DNA from: Chloroflexota bacterium
Lineage (GTDB): Bacteria; Chloroflexota; Anaerolineae; J036; Brachytrichaceae
Assembly: GCA_021813225.1 (NCBI GenBank)
Contig: JAKALH010000200.1
Location: 1 to 5,944, forward strand
Direction: 5' to 3'
DNA length: 5,944 nucleotides
This document shows, piece by piece, positions 1 to 5,944 of the stretch. The translations under genes were made by a program, and so were the position numbers. Position 1 is the first letter of the stretch; each line of letters begins with the position of its first letter. The notes beneath the pieces were generated by a model. It made no database searches, was not told the DNA's origin, and worked only from the letters and a program-made list of their open reading frames with translations.

Positions 1-1
1 C

Positions 2-1120
2 CGCGAGAGGCTCCTGGCGCGCATTAACGACATGCTGGACAGGCGCTGGCTGACTAATAACGGGGCTTATGTGCAGGAACTGGAGCGGCGGCTTGCGGAA
101 TTTCTGGGTGTGAAGCATTGTATAGCGATGTGTAATGGCACTGTGGCGTTGGAAATTGCGATCCGCGCCTTAGGTTTGACCGGCGAGGTGATTGTGCCGT
201 CATTCACCTTCATCGCCACTGCGCACGCGCTGCAATGGCAGGAGATTACCCCGGTGTTTTGCGATATCGATCCGGCAACGCATAACATTGACCCCCGCAT
301 GGTTGAAAAGATGATAACGCCCCGGACCAGCGGCATTATCGGGGTGCATGTCTGGGGACGGCCATGCCCGATTGACGCGCTGGAGGAGATAGCGGAGAGA
401 AGGGGTTTGAAGCTGCTGTTCGATGCGGCGCATGCGTTCGGCTGCTCCTATAAGGGCCGGATGATCGGTCGATTTGGCGATGCGGAAGTCTTCAGTTTCC
501 ATGCCACCAAGTTTTTTAATACATTTGAGGGCGGAGCTGTCGTAACCAATAACGATGTGCTGGCGGGAAAAATGCGTCTCATGAGGAACTTCGGCTTTCA
601 CGGGGAAGACAGTGTAATTTATGTCGGCACGAACGGCAAGATGAGCGAAGTATGCGCTGCTATGGGCCTGACGAGCCTGGAGAGTCTGGACGAATTTGTG
701 GAGGCAAATCGGGAAAACTATGTTTTATATAGGCGTGAACTGGAGGGTATTCCAGGCCTGAGACTGATTGCATATGACGACAGTGAGAAATGCAACTATC
801 AGTACATCATCGTGGAGATTGATGAACAGGACACAAAGTTAAGCCGAAACCAGATTGTGCGGGTGCTGCGCGCTGAAAACGTGTTAGCCAGGCGCTACTT
901 CTATCCGGCATGCCATCACATGGAACCCTATCGTTCGCTGTTCCCGCACGCTGGCTTGATGCTTCCTGAGACTGAGCGCCTGGTGCAGCGCGTCATGTCG
1001 CTCCCGACCGGAACTGCCGTGAAACCGGCTGATGTCCGCAAAATATGCAACATTATCCGTCTGACGATGCGACATCCGTTCGAAGTGTGCAGGCAGCTTG
1101 ATGCATCCTTTGTCAAGTAG
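2..1120 (+). CDS. DegT/DnrJ/EryC1/StrS-family sugar-nucleotide aminotransferase (5' partial)
   Basis: PLP-dependent aminotransferase that should convert a keto-sugar nucleotide to an amino sugar, normally with glutamate as amino donor, in the cytoplasm. Numbering from the Met at 32: the CNGT turn (34-37, cofactor phosphate region), DAAHAFG (131-137; Asp131 should contact the PLP pyridine nitrogen) and SFHATK (155-160) with Lys160 as the Schiff-base lysine, followed by FEGGAVVTNN. The C-terminal half carries ENVLARRYFYPACHHMEPYR. The SFHATK/FEGGA and ARRYFYP combination resembles enzymes making dTDP-4-amino-4,6-dideoxyglucose (VioA/DesI type); that substrate is an inference. The Met at 32 is probably not the start: the frame is open back to base 2, and its ten upstream codons (RERLLARIND) continue the helix normally found before LTNNG in this family. 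I estimate some 20-25 N-terminal residues are missing. It ends with TAG, 38 bases before the next gene. Confidence 0.93.
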   Translation, partial: RERLLARINDMLDRRWLTNNGAYVQELERRLAEFLGVKHCIAMCNGTVALEIAIRALGLTGEVIVPSFTFIATAHALQWQEITPVFCDIDPATHNIDPRMVEKMITPRTSGIIGVHVWGRPCPIDALEEIAERRGLKLLFDAAHAFGCSYKGRMIGRFGDAEVFSFHATKFFNTFEGGAVVTNNDVLAGKMRLMRNFGFHGEDSVIYVGTNGKMSEVCAAMGLTSLESLDEFVEANRENYVLYRRELEGIPGLRLIAYDDSEKCNYQYIIVEIDEQDTKLSRNQIVRVLRAENVLARRYFYPACHHMEPYRSLFPHAGLMLPETERLVQRVMSLPTGTAVKPADVRKICNIIRLTMRHPFEVCRQLDASFVK

Positions 1121-1148
1121 TATGGCAGCACGCTTTTATGTTGGCGTT

Positions 1149-1153
1149 GAGGG
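1149..1153 (+). promoter_or_regulatory. Ribosome binding site deciding the start of the first GT2 gene
   Basis: GAGGG lies 5 bases before the ATG at 1159. The in-frame ATG at 1138 has no purine-rich stretch in front of it and would add seven residues (MLALRDE) before the conserved first beta strand. The 1159 start is therefore preferred. Confidence 0.65.
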
Positions 1154-1158
1154 ATGAG

Positions 1159-2253
1159 ATGAAAGTCAGTGTAAAAACGATCACATATAACCATGAGAAA
1201 TACATTGCTCAGGCGATCGAGAGTGTCATGATGCAACACGTGACTTTCGATTACGAGTTAGTCATTGGCGAGGATTGCTCTACAGACAATACCCGTAACA
1301 TTGTCTTGGCCTATCGCGACCGATATCCCGATAAAATACGCGTTTTATTGGCGGATACCAATTTGGGTGCTCTCAATAACTCTGAAAGAACGGAAGCCGC
1401 TTGCCGGGGCGAGTATGTTGCCTACCTGGAAGGCGACGATTTCTGGACATCTTCTGACAAGCTGCAGAAACAGGTCGACTTTTTAGATAATCACCCTGAG
1501 TGTTCCATCTGTTTTCATAACGTGAATGTATTGAGCGACAGTCAGGGTCAGATAATACGGCAGTATTGCGGCACAGATCAAAAGGAATTCACAGCACTTG
1601 AGGATATACTCGTTGCCAACTATATTCCCACGTGTTCTGTGATGTTCCGTAATCGGTTTATCCAAAAATTGCCTGACTGGTTCGCGAAGTTACCCATGAC
1701 CGACTGGCCGACGCATGTAATGAATGCTCAGCACGGCAATATCGGATATATCAATGAGGTCATGGCTACATACAGGGTTCATGATGGAGGGGTGTGGAGC
1801 AGGATGGGATATGCAGAGAGGATCACGGCAAATCTCAGGTTCTACAAGGAGATCAATCGCTACTTGAGCTATCGCTACGATGCGCTGATCAGCGCCCAGG
1901 CGTCGGCATGGTGGAAGAGACTGTCCGTTGAGCTTATTGAGCAGGGATACCAGCTAGGCTTACAAAACCCTGATATCAACCATGTTATGACGATATTTGA
2001 AAGCTGGCCGGATGCCATCCCATACACGCGCGAATGGCGGACGGATGTACTGGGTCATATCTATGAAAGGCTGCTGTTCGCATTCCATGCCGCCCGCAGG
2101 AATGCGGAATGCCGGTACGCGCTGGCCAGGCTGATCCAGTATAACCCCGCCGGCCTGAAAAACCGCGGCGTGTGGTCCATCGGTTCCAGTATTTTGCTGG
2201 GCGACCGAATCACCCGCAACGCCAGGAGAGCCGTCAGGAACATCATCCCATAA
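1159..2253 (+). CDS. Family 2 glycosyltransferase (GT-A fold) with C-terminal NRGV tail
   Basis: 364-residue inverting glycosyltransferase, predicted to transfer a sugar from a nucleotide donor on the cytoplasmic side of the membrane. Domains (numbered from the ATG at 1159): nucleotide-binding start VSVKTITYNHEKYI; GEDCSTDNT (37-45), where Glu-Asp replaces the more common Asp-Asp; the metal-binding GDDFW (92-96, the DXD equivalent); KLQKQVDFLDNHP; a TDW motif (181-183), whose Asp is the likely catalytic base; and YRVHDGGVWS (205-214). This is a recognisable GT2 subgroup, but donor and acceptor cannot be read from it. Residues from about 220 form a helical tail ending in NPAGLKNRGV (329-338), which resembles the tails of the two GT2 genes downstream. 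The catalytic part is about 46% G+C, the tail nearer 58%. No signal peptide or membrane segment. TAA stop, 49 bases before the next gene, so probably one operon. Confidence 0.93.
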   Translation: MKVSVKTITYNHEKYIAQAIESVMMQHVTFDYELVIGEDCSTDNTRNIVLAYRDRYPDKIRVLLADTNLGALNNSERTEAACRGEYVAYLEGDDFWTSSDKLQKQVDFLDNHPECSICFHNVNVLSDSQGQIIRQYCGTDQKEFTALEDILVANYIPTCSVMFRNRFIQKLPDWFAKLPMTDWPTHVMNAQHGNIGYINEVMATYRVHDGGVWSRMGYAERITANLRFYKEINRYLSYRYDALISAQASAWWKRLSVELIEQGYQLGLQNPDINHVMTIFESWPDAIPYTREWRTDVLGHIYERLLFAFHAARRNAECRYALARLIQYNPAGLKNRGVWSIGSSILLGDRITRNARRAVRNIIP

Positions 2254-2302
2254 GCTGTGTGAATTATCCCAATCCCTGATCCGGTTATCGCTTCTGAGCA
2301 TA

Positions 2303-3511
2303 ATGCAAACACCACTTATCAGCGTCGTAATGGCCGTGTACAACGGCGGACCCTATCTTGCAGCGTCAATCGAGAGCATTCTCAATCAGACCTGGCAAGA
2401 CTTCGAGTTGATCGTCGTTGACGATGGTTCGACGGATGCCTCATGGGCTGTCCTGACCGATTACGCCGCGCGGGATGAGCGCATTGTCGCACTGCGCAAT
2501 CCCGCCAATGCCGGCGTCGTGCGCTCGCTCAATACGGGATTACAGAAGGCGCGCGGGCGAATCATCGCCCGGCAGGATGCCGATGATATCTCCGCTCCCG
2601 CCAGATTCCAGGCGCAATTGGATTATCTGGGTTCGCACAATGATTACGGACTGGTTGCTGCCGTCCCGCAGTTGATTGATCCGGAAGGACATCCGCTGGA
2701 CCAGACAGGCCGGGATGCGACAGAGAATGAGGAGATTCAATCTAAACTTCTGGATCACATGTGCCTGTGCGGCGCGACGATCATGGTGCGCCGCGAGTCG
2801 CTGGAAGCCGCCGGATTCTTCTTCAGCGATGGGCTGAATGCCAGCGAGGATTATGACATCTGCCTGCGCCTGGCCGAGGTGACGAAAGTTGCCAGCCTGC
2901 GCGGCGGGCTGTACCTGTATCGGCAACTGCCTCAATCGGCCAGCCGTACGCAGGAACAGCGCCAGGCGTTGAATAAGGCCATCGCACTGGAACGGGCTAT
3001 ATATCGGCGGTATGGGGCTGCGCCGGCTGTGCAGAAACTGGCGCCGGTCGGCAGGGATTACCTGCGCGCCGCCCTGATCGGCGCAGCCCGCCGCGACCTG
3101 GACGCGGCGCGTCACAGCCTGCGGCGCGCCGTCGAAGTCTATCCGCCGTTGTTCAGTGATAAGGCCCTGGTCGAGGGCCTGGTCAAGTCATATACACCGT
3201 TGGGGCAGGTGGAAAATGCGCTGCAATACACCGATGCCGTATTCCGTGAATTGCTGCCGGCGACGCTTGAATACAGGCGATTGCGGGATCGGCTGGCGTC
3301 GAATCTGCACATGGGCGAGGCATTTGCCGCGGCGGGCCGGGGCCAGTACGCACTCGCCAGGGTTCACCTGTGGCAGGGACTGCGTCGCGCTCCTGGGTGG
3401 CTGTTGAACCGCGGCGTGGTCGTAATAGGCGTCAAAGCCCTGTTCGCACGCAATTCGCACACGCCTGGCGCCGGCAGGCATAACCGGGTTGATTCCGGCG
3501 CCGGCGCGTAG
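2303..3511 (+). CDS. Family 2 glycosyltransferase (GT-A fold) with TPR-like C-terminal region
   Basis: 402-residue GT2 enzyme. The catalytic domain covers about residues 5-215: ISVVMAVYNGGPYL, VDDGSTD (39-45, nucleotide binding), the QDADD metal motif (91-95), and SEDYDICLRL (181-190) with the usual acidic catalytic pair. Where most GT2 enzymes have YRxHxxS this one reads YRQLPQS (206-212), so the usual histidine is Leu209. Residues 252-365 are Ala/Arg/Leu-rich helices that look like degenerate TPR pairs (for example DLDAARHSLRRAVEVYPPL), followed by APGWLLNRGV (363-372), the tail core shared with the neighbouring GT2 genes. The last 20 residues are Gly/Ala/His-rich without clear fold and may be extra. 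The ATG at 2303 has only a weak ribosome site but sits just before the first conserved beta strand. G+C is high, reaching about 80% around 3061-3120. Substrate unknown. Confidence 0.93.
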   Translation: MQTPLISVVMAVYNGGPYLAASIESILNQTWQDFELIVVDDGSTDASWAVLTDYAARDERIVALRNPANAGVVRSLNTGLQKARGRIIARQDADDISAPARFQAQLDYLGSHNDYGLVAAVPQLIDPEGHPLDQTGRDATENEEIQSKLLDHMCLCGATIMVRRESLEAAGFFFSDGLNASEDYDICLRLAEVTKVASLRGGLYLYRQLPQSASRTQEQRQALNKAIALERAIYRRYGAAPAVQKLAPVGRDYLRAALIGAARRDLDAARHSLRRAVEVYPPLFSDKALVEGLVKSYTPLGQVENALQYTDAVFRELLPATLEYRRLRDRLASNLHMGEAFAAAGRGQYALARVHLWQGLRRAPGWLLNRGVVVIGVKALFARNSHTPGAGRHNRVDSGAGA

Positions 3512-3558
3512 AAGCCGCCCATACTTCGGGCCCACGATCAACCGTCGCAGCCGCCATC

Positions 3559-3693
3559 ATGTTGCAGGCATATCTATCAGCCGCTTTCCAGACCTGGGCG
3601 GCCGCAAGGACTCAGGCGCGCTGGCGCGAGTTCTGGCGTCTCAAGCGCCTGGGGATCCGCTGGCAGCCCGGCGCAGGTTATTCGCACGATTGA
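3559..3693 (+). CDS. Possible 44-residue ORF or gene remnant in the intergenic gap
   Basis: In the gap between two glycosyltransferase genes an ATG opens a 44-codon frame ending in TGA. The product is basic and aromatic, with four Trp and several Arg (for example REFWRLKRLGIRWQPGAG). Third codon positions are mostly G or C through the middle, as in the surrounding genes, which favours past or present coding. Against this, there is no ribosome binding site before the ATG. I do not recognise the protein; the RLGIRWQPGA stretch faintly recalls the N-terminal part of hexapeptide-repeat acyltransferases, too weakly to name it. It could be the surviving 5' end of a decayed gene, a leader peptide, or chance. 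It is in the same frame as the downstream gene at 3751, separated only by this TGA and 19 open codons. Confidence 0.25.
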   Translation: MLQAYLSAAFQTWAAARTQARWREFWRLKRLGIRWQPGAGYSHD

Positions 3694-3694
3694 T

Positions 3695-3738
3695 CGAAGA
3701 CGATATCAACCTTCTATGTCTTCGCCTGCACAGACATA
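3695..3738 (+). repeat. Overlapping inverted repeats before the third GT2 gene
   Basis: CGAAGAC (3695-3701) is a perfect 7-base complement of GTCTTCG (3718-3724). TATGTCT (3715-3721) is a perfect 7-base complement of AGACATA (3732-3738). The central segment is shared, so the two hairpins (loops of 16 and 10 bases) exclude each other. They lie just after the stop of the possible small ORF and 12 bases before the ATG at 3751. There is no T-run after either hairpin, so this is not a standard intrinsic terminator. The repeats are visible; a regulatory role is conjecture. Confidence 0.35.
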
Positions 3739-3750
3739 ATCGAAGCAGAC

Positions 3751-4911
3751 ATGAGCCACATTGAGGCATCTACGGTTACACCTCTGGTCAGCGTCATCAT
3801 TCCGGTGTACAACCAGGCCGGTTATGTGTCGCGCGCAGTCCAGAGCGTTCTCGATCAGACCCTGACCGAGTTTGAGTTGATCATAGTCGATGACGGCTCT
3901 ACCGATAACACCCCGCAGGTGCTGGCAGGTTTTACTGACCCGAGAATACGCATCATCAGGCAGCCCAACGCCGGTCTGTCTGCCGCGCGGAACCGCGGTT
4001 TGAAGGAAAGCACGGCGGCACTGGTAACCTTTCTGGATTCAGACGATTACTTCCTGCCCACCAAGCTGGAGATCATGTGCGGCTACCTGAACGGCCATCC
4101 GGACATTGGTATGGCCGCAGGTCAACTTATTTACATTGACGACGATGGAAATACTCTCGGCCAGCCCGCACCGGCACAGACGCCATTGAAACTGCCTGAA
4201 CTGCTGCTTGAGAATCCCATCTGCGTCAGCGGCATTGTGCTGCGGGCGAACTGGCTTGAACATGTCGGAAGCTTTGACGAGAATCTGCGCGCCTGCGAGG
4301 ACTGGGACGTATGGTTGCGGCTGGCGATGGCCGGTTGCAGCATGGCATGGATCGACCAGCCGGTTGTGGCATACCGCATCCACCCGGGCCAGATGACGCA
4401 GCAGTCATCACGCATGCGCACGGCCATCCTTGCCATGTTCGATAAGTTCTTCAGCCGACCGGACCTGCCCGAGCCTATTCGCGCCTGTCGTGACCGTGCC
4501 ATTGCTGCAGGGCTGGTGCATGCGTCGGCGTATGCCTATCTATCCAATGAGTGCAGGCAGGGCGCTGCGGATTTGGTGGAAGCGCTGCGATTGGACCCAT
4601 CTTTGGCGGCGAACCAGTACAGGCGGCTGGTTGATATGCTGATGGGCTGGTCTGGTGATCCGCGCGCGCAGGACGCAGGTGTATTTCTCAGACGTATCAT
4701 TTCGAACCCGCCGGACAACCAGCGCGGGTTCGCTCGGCAACTGCGACGCGCGGCCGGCGATGTGATGCTGGCGCGCTTGTTCAACGGCACGCGGGAAACC
4801 TGGCGGGATCACAGATGGGACCTGTTGCGGGCGGTGATGTACAAGCCGGACTGGCTGGCGAATCGCGGTGTGCTGCGGATGTTGCTGGATGCCTGGCGCC
4901 CCGCATTCTGA
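3751..4911 (+). CDS. Family 2 glycosyltransferase (GT-A fold) with C-terminal NRGV tail
   Basis: 386-residue GT2 enzyme with all the usual catalytic elements: PLVSVIIPVYNQAGYV (11-26), VDDGSTD (46-52), NAGLSAARNRGL (73-84), FLDSDDYFLP with the DXD at 96-98, CEDWDVWLRL (182-191) holding the acidic catalytic pair, and YRIHPGQMT (208-216) with the histidine that the preceding GT2 lacks. Its N-terminal 100 residues are closer to the canonical GT2 pattern than either neighbour. The C-terminal 170 residues are helical with one TPR-like stretch (GAADLVEALRLDPSL) and end in KPDWLANRGV (365-374). The start at 3751 has a poor ribosome site, but it stands ten residues before the first beta strand and no better ATG exists. 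No membrane segment. Sugar and acceptor cannot be assigned. The following gene begins 35 bases after the TGA stop. Confidence 0.93.
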   Translation: MSHIEASTVTPLVSVIIPVYNQAGYVSRAVQSVLDQTLTEFELIIVDDGSTDNTPQVLAGFTDPRIRIIRQPNAGLSAARNRGLKESTAALVTFLDSDDYFLPTKLEIMCGYLNGHPDIGMAAGQLIYIDDDGNTLGQPAPAQTPLKLPELLLENPICVSGIVLRANWLEHVGSFDENLRACEDWDVWLRLAMAGCSMAWIDQPVVAYRIHPGQMTQQSSRMRTAILAMFDKFFSRPDLPEPIRACRDRAIAAGLVHASAYAYLSNECRQGAADLVEALRLDPSLAANQYRRLVDMLMGWSGDPRAQDAGVFLRRIISNPPDNQRGFARQLRRAAGDVMLARLFNGTRETWRDHRWDLLRAVMYKPDWLANRGVLRMLLDAWRPAF

Positions 4912-4933
4912 ATTTACAGCGTGTATACGGAAC

Positions 4934-4938
4934 AAGGA
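4934..4938 (+). promoter_or_regulatory. Ribosome binding site of the GT4-like gene
   Basis: AAGGA stands 8 bases before the ATG at 4947. It separates that start from the in-frame GTG at 4941, which would be only 2 bases away from it. This is the best-formed ribosome site together with the one at 1149. Confidence 0.7.
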
Positions 4939-4946
4939 ACGTGTTT

Positions 4947-5944
4947 ATGAGAGTCACCATGGTAATCAGCGATATGAACAGTTTTGGCGGGTTGGAGGAA
5001 TTTGCCAAAAACCTGGCGATTGGAATCCAGCACCTGGGTCATGATGTAAGTGTTCTGTCGACATTCTGGGTTGCGCCTGATAACCAGTACATGCGGCAAC
5101 TGCGCGAGAAGCAGGTCACGGTTGTGCAGTTGCCGCGCTGGATATCGCTGTTAACGGCCGATTGGGCGACTAAGGAAAAGATCGCCACCGCCCTTGTCTG
5201 GCTTTCGTTCCCATTAGCCGTGCTGCTTAGCGTCGGGTTGATGTTGGCCCGCCGGCAAGCCTGGGGTAAGTCCTTTACCAGCGCGCGCAACTGGCTGCGC
5301 GGGCAATGGATGGAGCGGGTCGTCAGGCCGGATCGACGCAAGCCTTTCGTCCGATTCATGCTGCTATGGTGGAAACTGCGCTGGCGTCCCGACCTGCTGC
5401 ATATCCACGGCTACACCAGCGCGCTGCTGTTCGTCATCGACTGGGCATACGCCAACAAGCTGCCCGTGGTCTACCAGGAGCATCAGACGCCCGACAAGCA
5501 GTTCGACTGGTGGAAGGACTTTCACTCGACGATCAATAAGGCGACCATCGTCGTGGGCGTCTCCGAAAAAAGCGCAAGCGCGCTCAAAGAGGTCTGCGGC
5601 GTGACGCAACCCGTTGTAGTCGCGTATTACATGGTCGAAGACCCTGCCGATTCGGGCTGGAGCCGGCCGCCTGAGCCTGCAAGCGCGGGCCAGCCCGTCA
5701 GGGTTACCACGCTGGCGCGGTTGTATGTGACGAAAGGGCTGACCTATCTGCTCGAGGCTATTGTGCGCGTGAAGGCTGTGCACCCTGATGCACAGTTCCG
5801 CGTTTATGGCGACGGCCCATTGCGCGACGAACTGTTGCAATACGCCGCCAGGCTCGGACTTGACGGTGCGCAGATATTCGTCGGCGCGTTCACCAGCCGC
5901 GCGGAGCTTGCGCAGATCATGCGGCAGACGGATCTCTTTGTGAT
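4947..5944 (+). CDS. GT4-like (GT-B fold) glycosyltransferase with an internal membrane segment (3' partial)
   Basis: 332 residues are visible before the window ends; no stop is reached. The enzyme should be a retaining nucleotide-sugar glycosyltransferase on the inner face of the membrane. N-terminal Rossmann domain: MRVTMVISDMNSFGGLEEFA with the glycine-rich acceptor-side loop (GGLEEFA, 14-20), HIHG (152-155), QEH (177-179) and GVSEKS (204-209). C-terminal donor-binding domain: TLARLYVTKGL (255-265), where Arg258 and Lys263 match the conserved phosphate-contacting pair, then YGDGPLRDEL (287-296) and FVGAF. The window stops just before the expected E-x7-E region. Residues 79-101 are a 23-residue uninterrupted hydrophobic stretch followed by Arg-Arg, long enough to span or embed in a membrane. 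It lies inside an insertion of about 60 residues before the RPDLLHIHG strand. Substrate unknown. It follows the third GT2 gene closely and is probably translated from the same message. Confidence 0.9.
   Translation, partial: MRVTMVISDMNSFGGLEEFAKNLAIGIQHLGHDVSVLSTFWVAPDNQYMRQLREKQVTVVQLPRWISLLTADWATKEKIATALVWLSFPLAVLLSVGLMLARRQAWGKSFTSARNWLRGQWMERVVRPDRRKPFVRFMLLWWKLRWRPDLLHIHGYTSALLFVIDWAYANKLPVVYQEHQTPDKQFDWWKDFHSTINKATIVVGVSEKSASALKEVCGVTQPVVVAYYMVEDPADSGWSRPPEPASAGQPVRVTTLARLYVTKGLTYLLEAIVRVKAVHPDAQFRVYGDGPLRDELLQYAARLGLDGAQIFVGAFTSRAELAQIMRQTDLFV

Noticed and set aside
2254..2302. Possible terminator between the first and second GT2 genes
   Set aside because: No stable G/C-rich hairpin followed by a T-run is visible; the gap simply looks like an operon spacer.
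2540..3115. 191-codon minus-strand ORF inside the second GT2 gene
   Set aside because: Lies wholly opposite a well-supported GT2 coding region of high G+C, where long antisense frames arise easily; the product has no familiar motif.
3691..3693. TGA read as an amino acid, joining the small ORF to the GT2 gene
   Set aside because: No other in-frame TGA occurs in any of the five genes, TGA ends the third GT2 gene at a sensible length right after its tail motif, and moderate G+C does not suggest a lineage with a reassigned TGA.
3690..3720. Promoter-like TTGATC ... TATGTC before the third GT2 gene
   Set aside because: The spacer is 19 bases and both boxes match the consensus poorly; not enough to call a promoter.
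3489..3764. 91-codon + strand ORF across the gap and into both neighbouring genes
   Set aside because: It overlaps the end of one GT2 gene and the start of the next in another frame, is Arg/His-rich with no recognisable motif, and has no ribosome site. The 44-codon frame at 3559 has the more coding-like third positions.
4941..4949. GTG at 4941 as start of the GT4-like gene
   Set aside because: Only 2 bases from the ribosome site, whereas the ATG at 4947 is 8 bases away and directly opens the MRVTMVIS beta strand.
5364..5840. 158-codon minus-strand ORF
   Set aside because: Antisense to the GT4-like gene, whose conserved motifs are clear on the + strand; composition (Arg/Ala/His) is typical of a shadow frame.

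Overview
The window is one stretch of a surface-glycan or secondary-carbohydrate assembly cluster. Every convincing gene lies on the + strand, in this order: a PLP-dependent sugar aminotransferase of the DegT/DnrJ/EryC1/StrS family (5' end cut off by the window), three GT2-type (GT-A fold) glycosyltransferases, and a GT4-type (GT-B fold) glycosyltransferase whose 3' end runs off the window. I see no RNA gene, mobile element, CRISPR array or convincing terminator.

Layout. 2-1120: nucleotide-sugar aminotransferase, probably acting on a 4-keto-6-deoxy sugar nucleotide. 1159-2253: GT2 enzyme of the 'GEDCSTD...GDDFW' type. 2303-3511: second GT2 enzyme. 3512-3750: a 239-base gap holding a possible 44-codon ORF and overlapping inverted repeats. 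3751-4911: third GT2 enzyme. 4947-5944: GT4-like enzyme, truncated by the window edge. The other gaps are only 35-50 bases, so genes 1-3 and genes 4-5 look co-transcribed. The 239-base gap is the only place with room for a separate regulatory input.

How the genes may work together. The aminotransferase would make an amino-sugar nucleotide (family resemblance points to a dTDP-4-amino-4,6-dideoxyhexose type). The four glycosyltransferases would then add this and other sugars in turn to a lipid-linked or cell-surface acceptor. No flippase, polymerase or ligase is visible, so the final polymer (O-antigen-like, exopolysaccharide, S-layer glycan or other) cannot be told from this window.

Most notable: all three GT2 enzymes, despite different catalytic domains, end in a similar C-terminal tail with a P-x-x-L-x-N-R-G-V core. 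In the first of them the catalytic part is much poorer in G+C (about 46% by hand count) than its tail (about 58%), which suggests a catalytic domain joined to a locally shared tail.

Organism. A bacterium of moderate G+C content using the standard genetic code. The multi-GT2 layout with helical C-terminal tails reminds me of Chloroflexota (Anaerolineae-like) genomes, but this is a weak impression; the sequence contains no phylogenetic marker.
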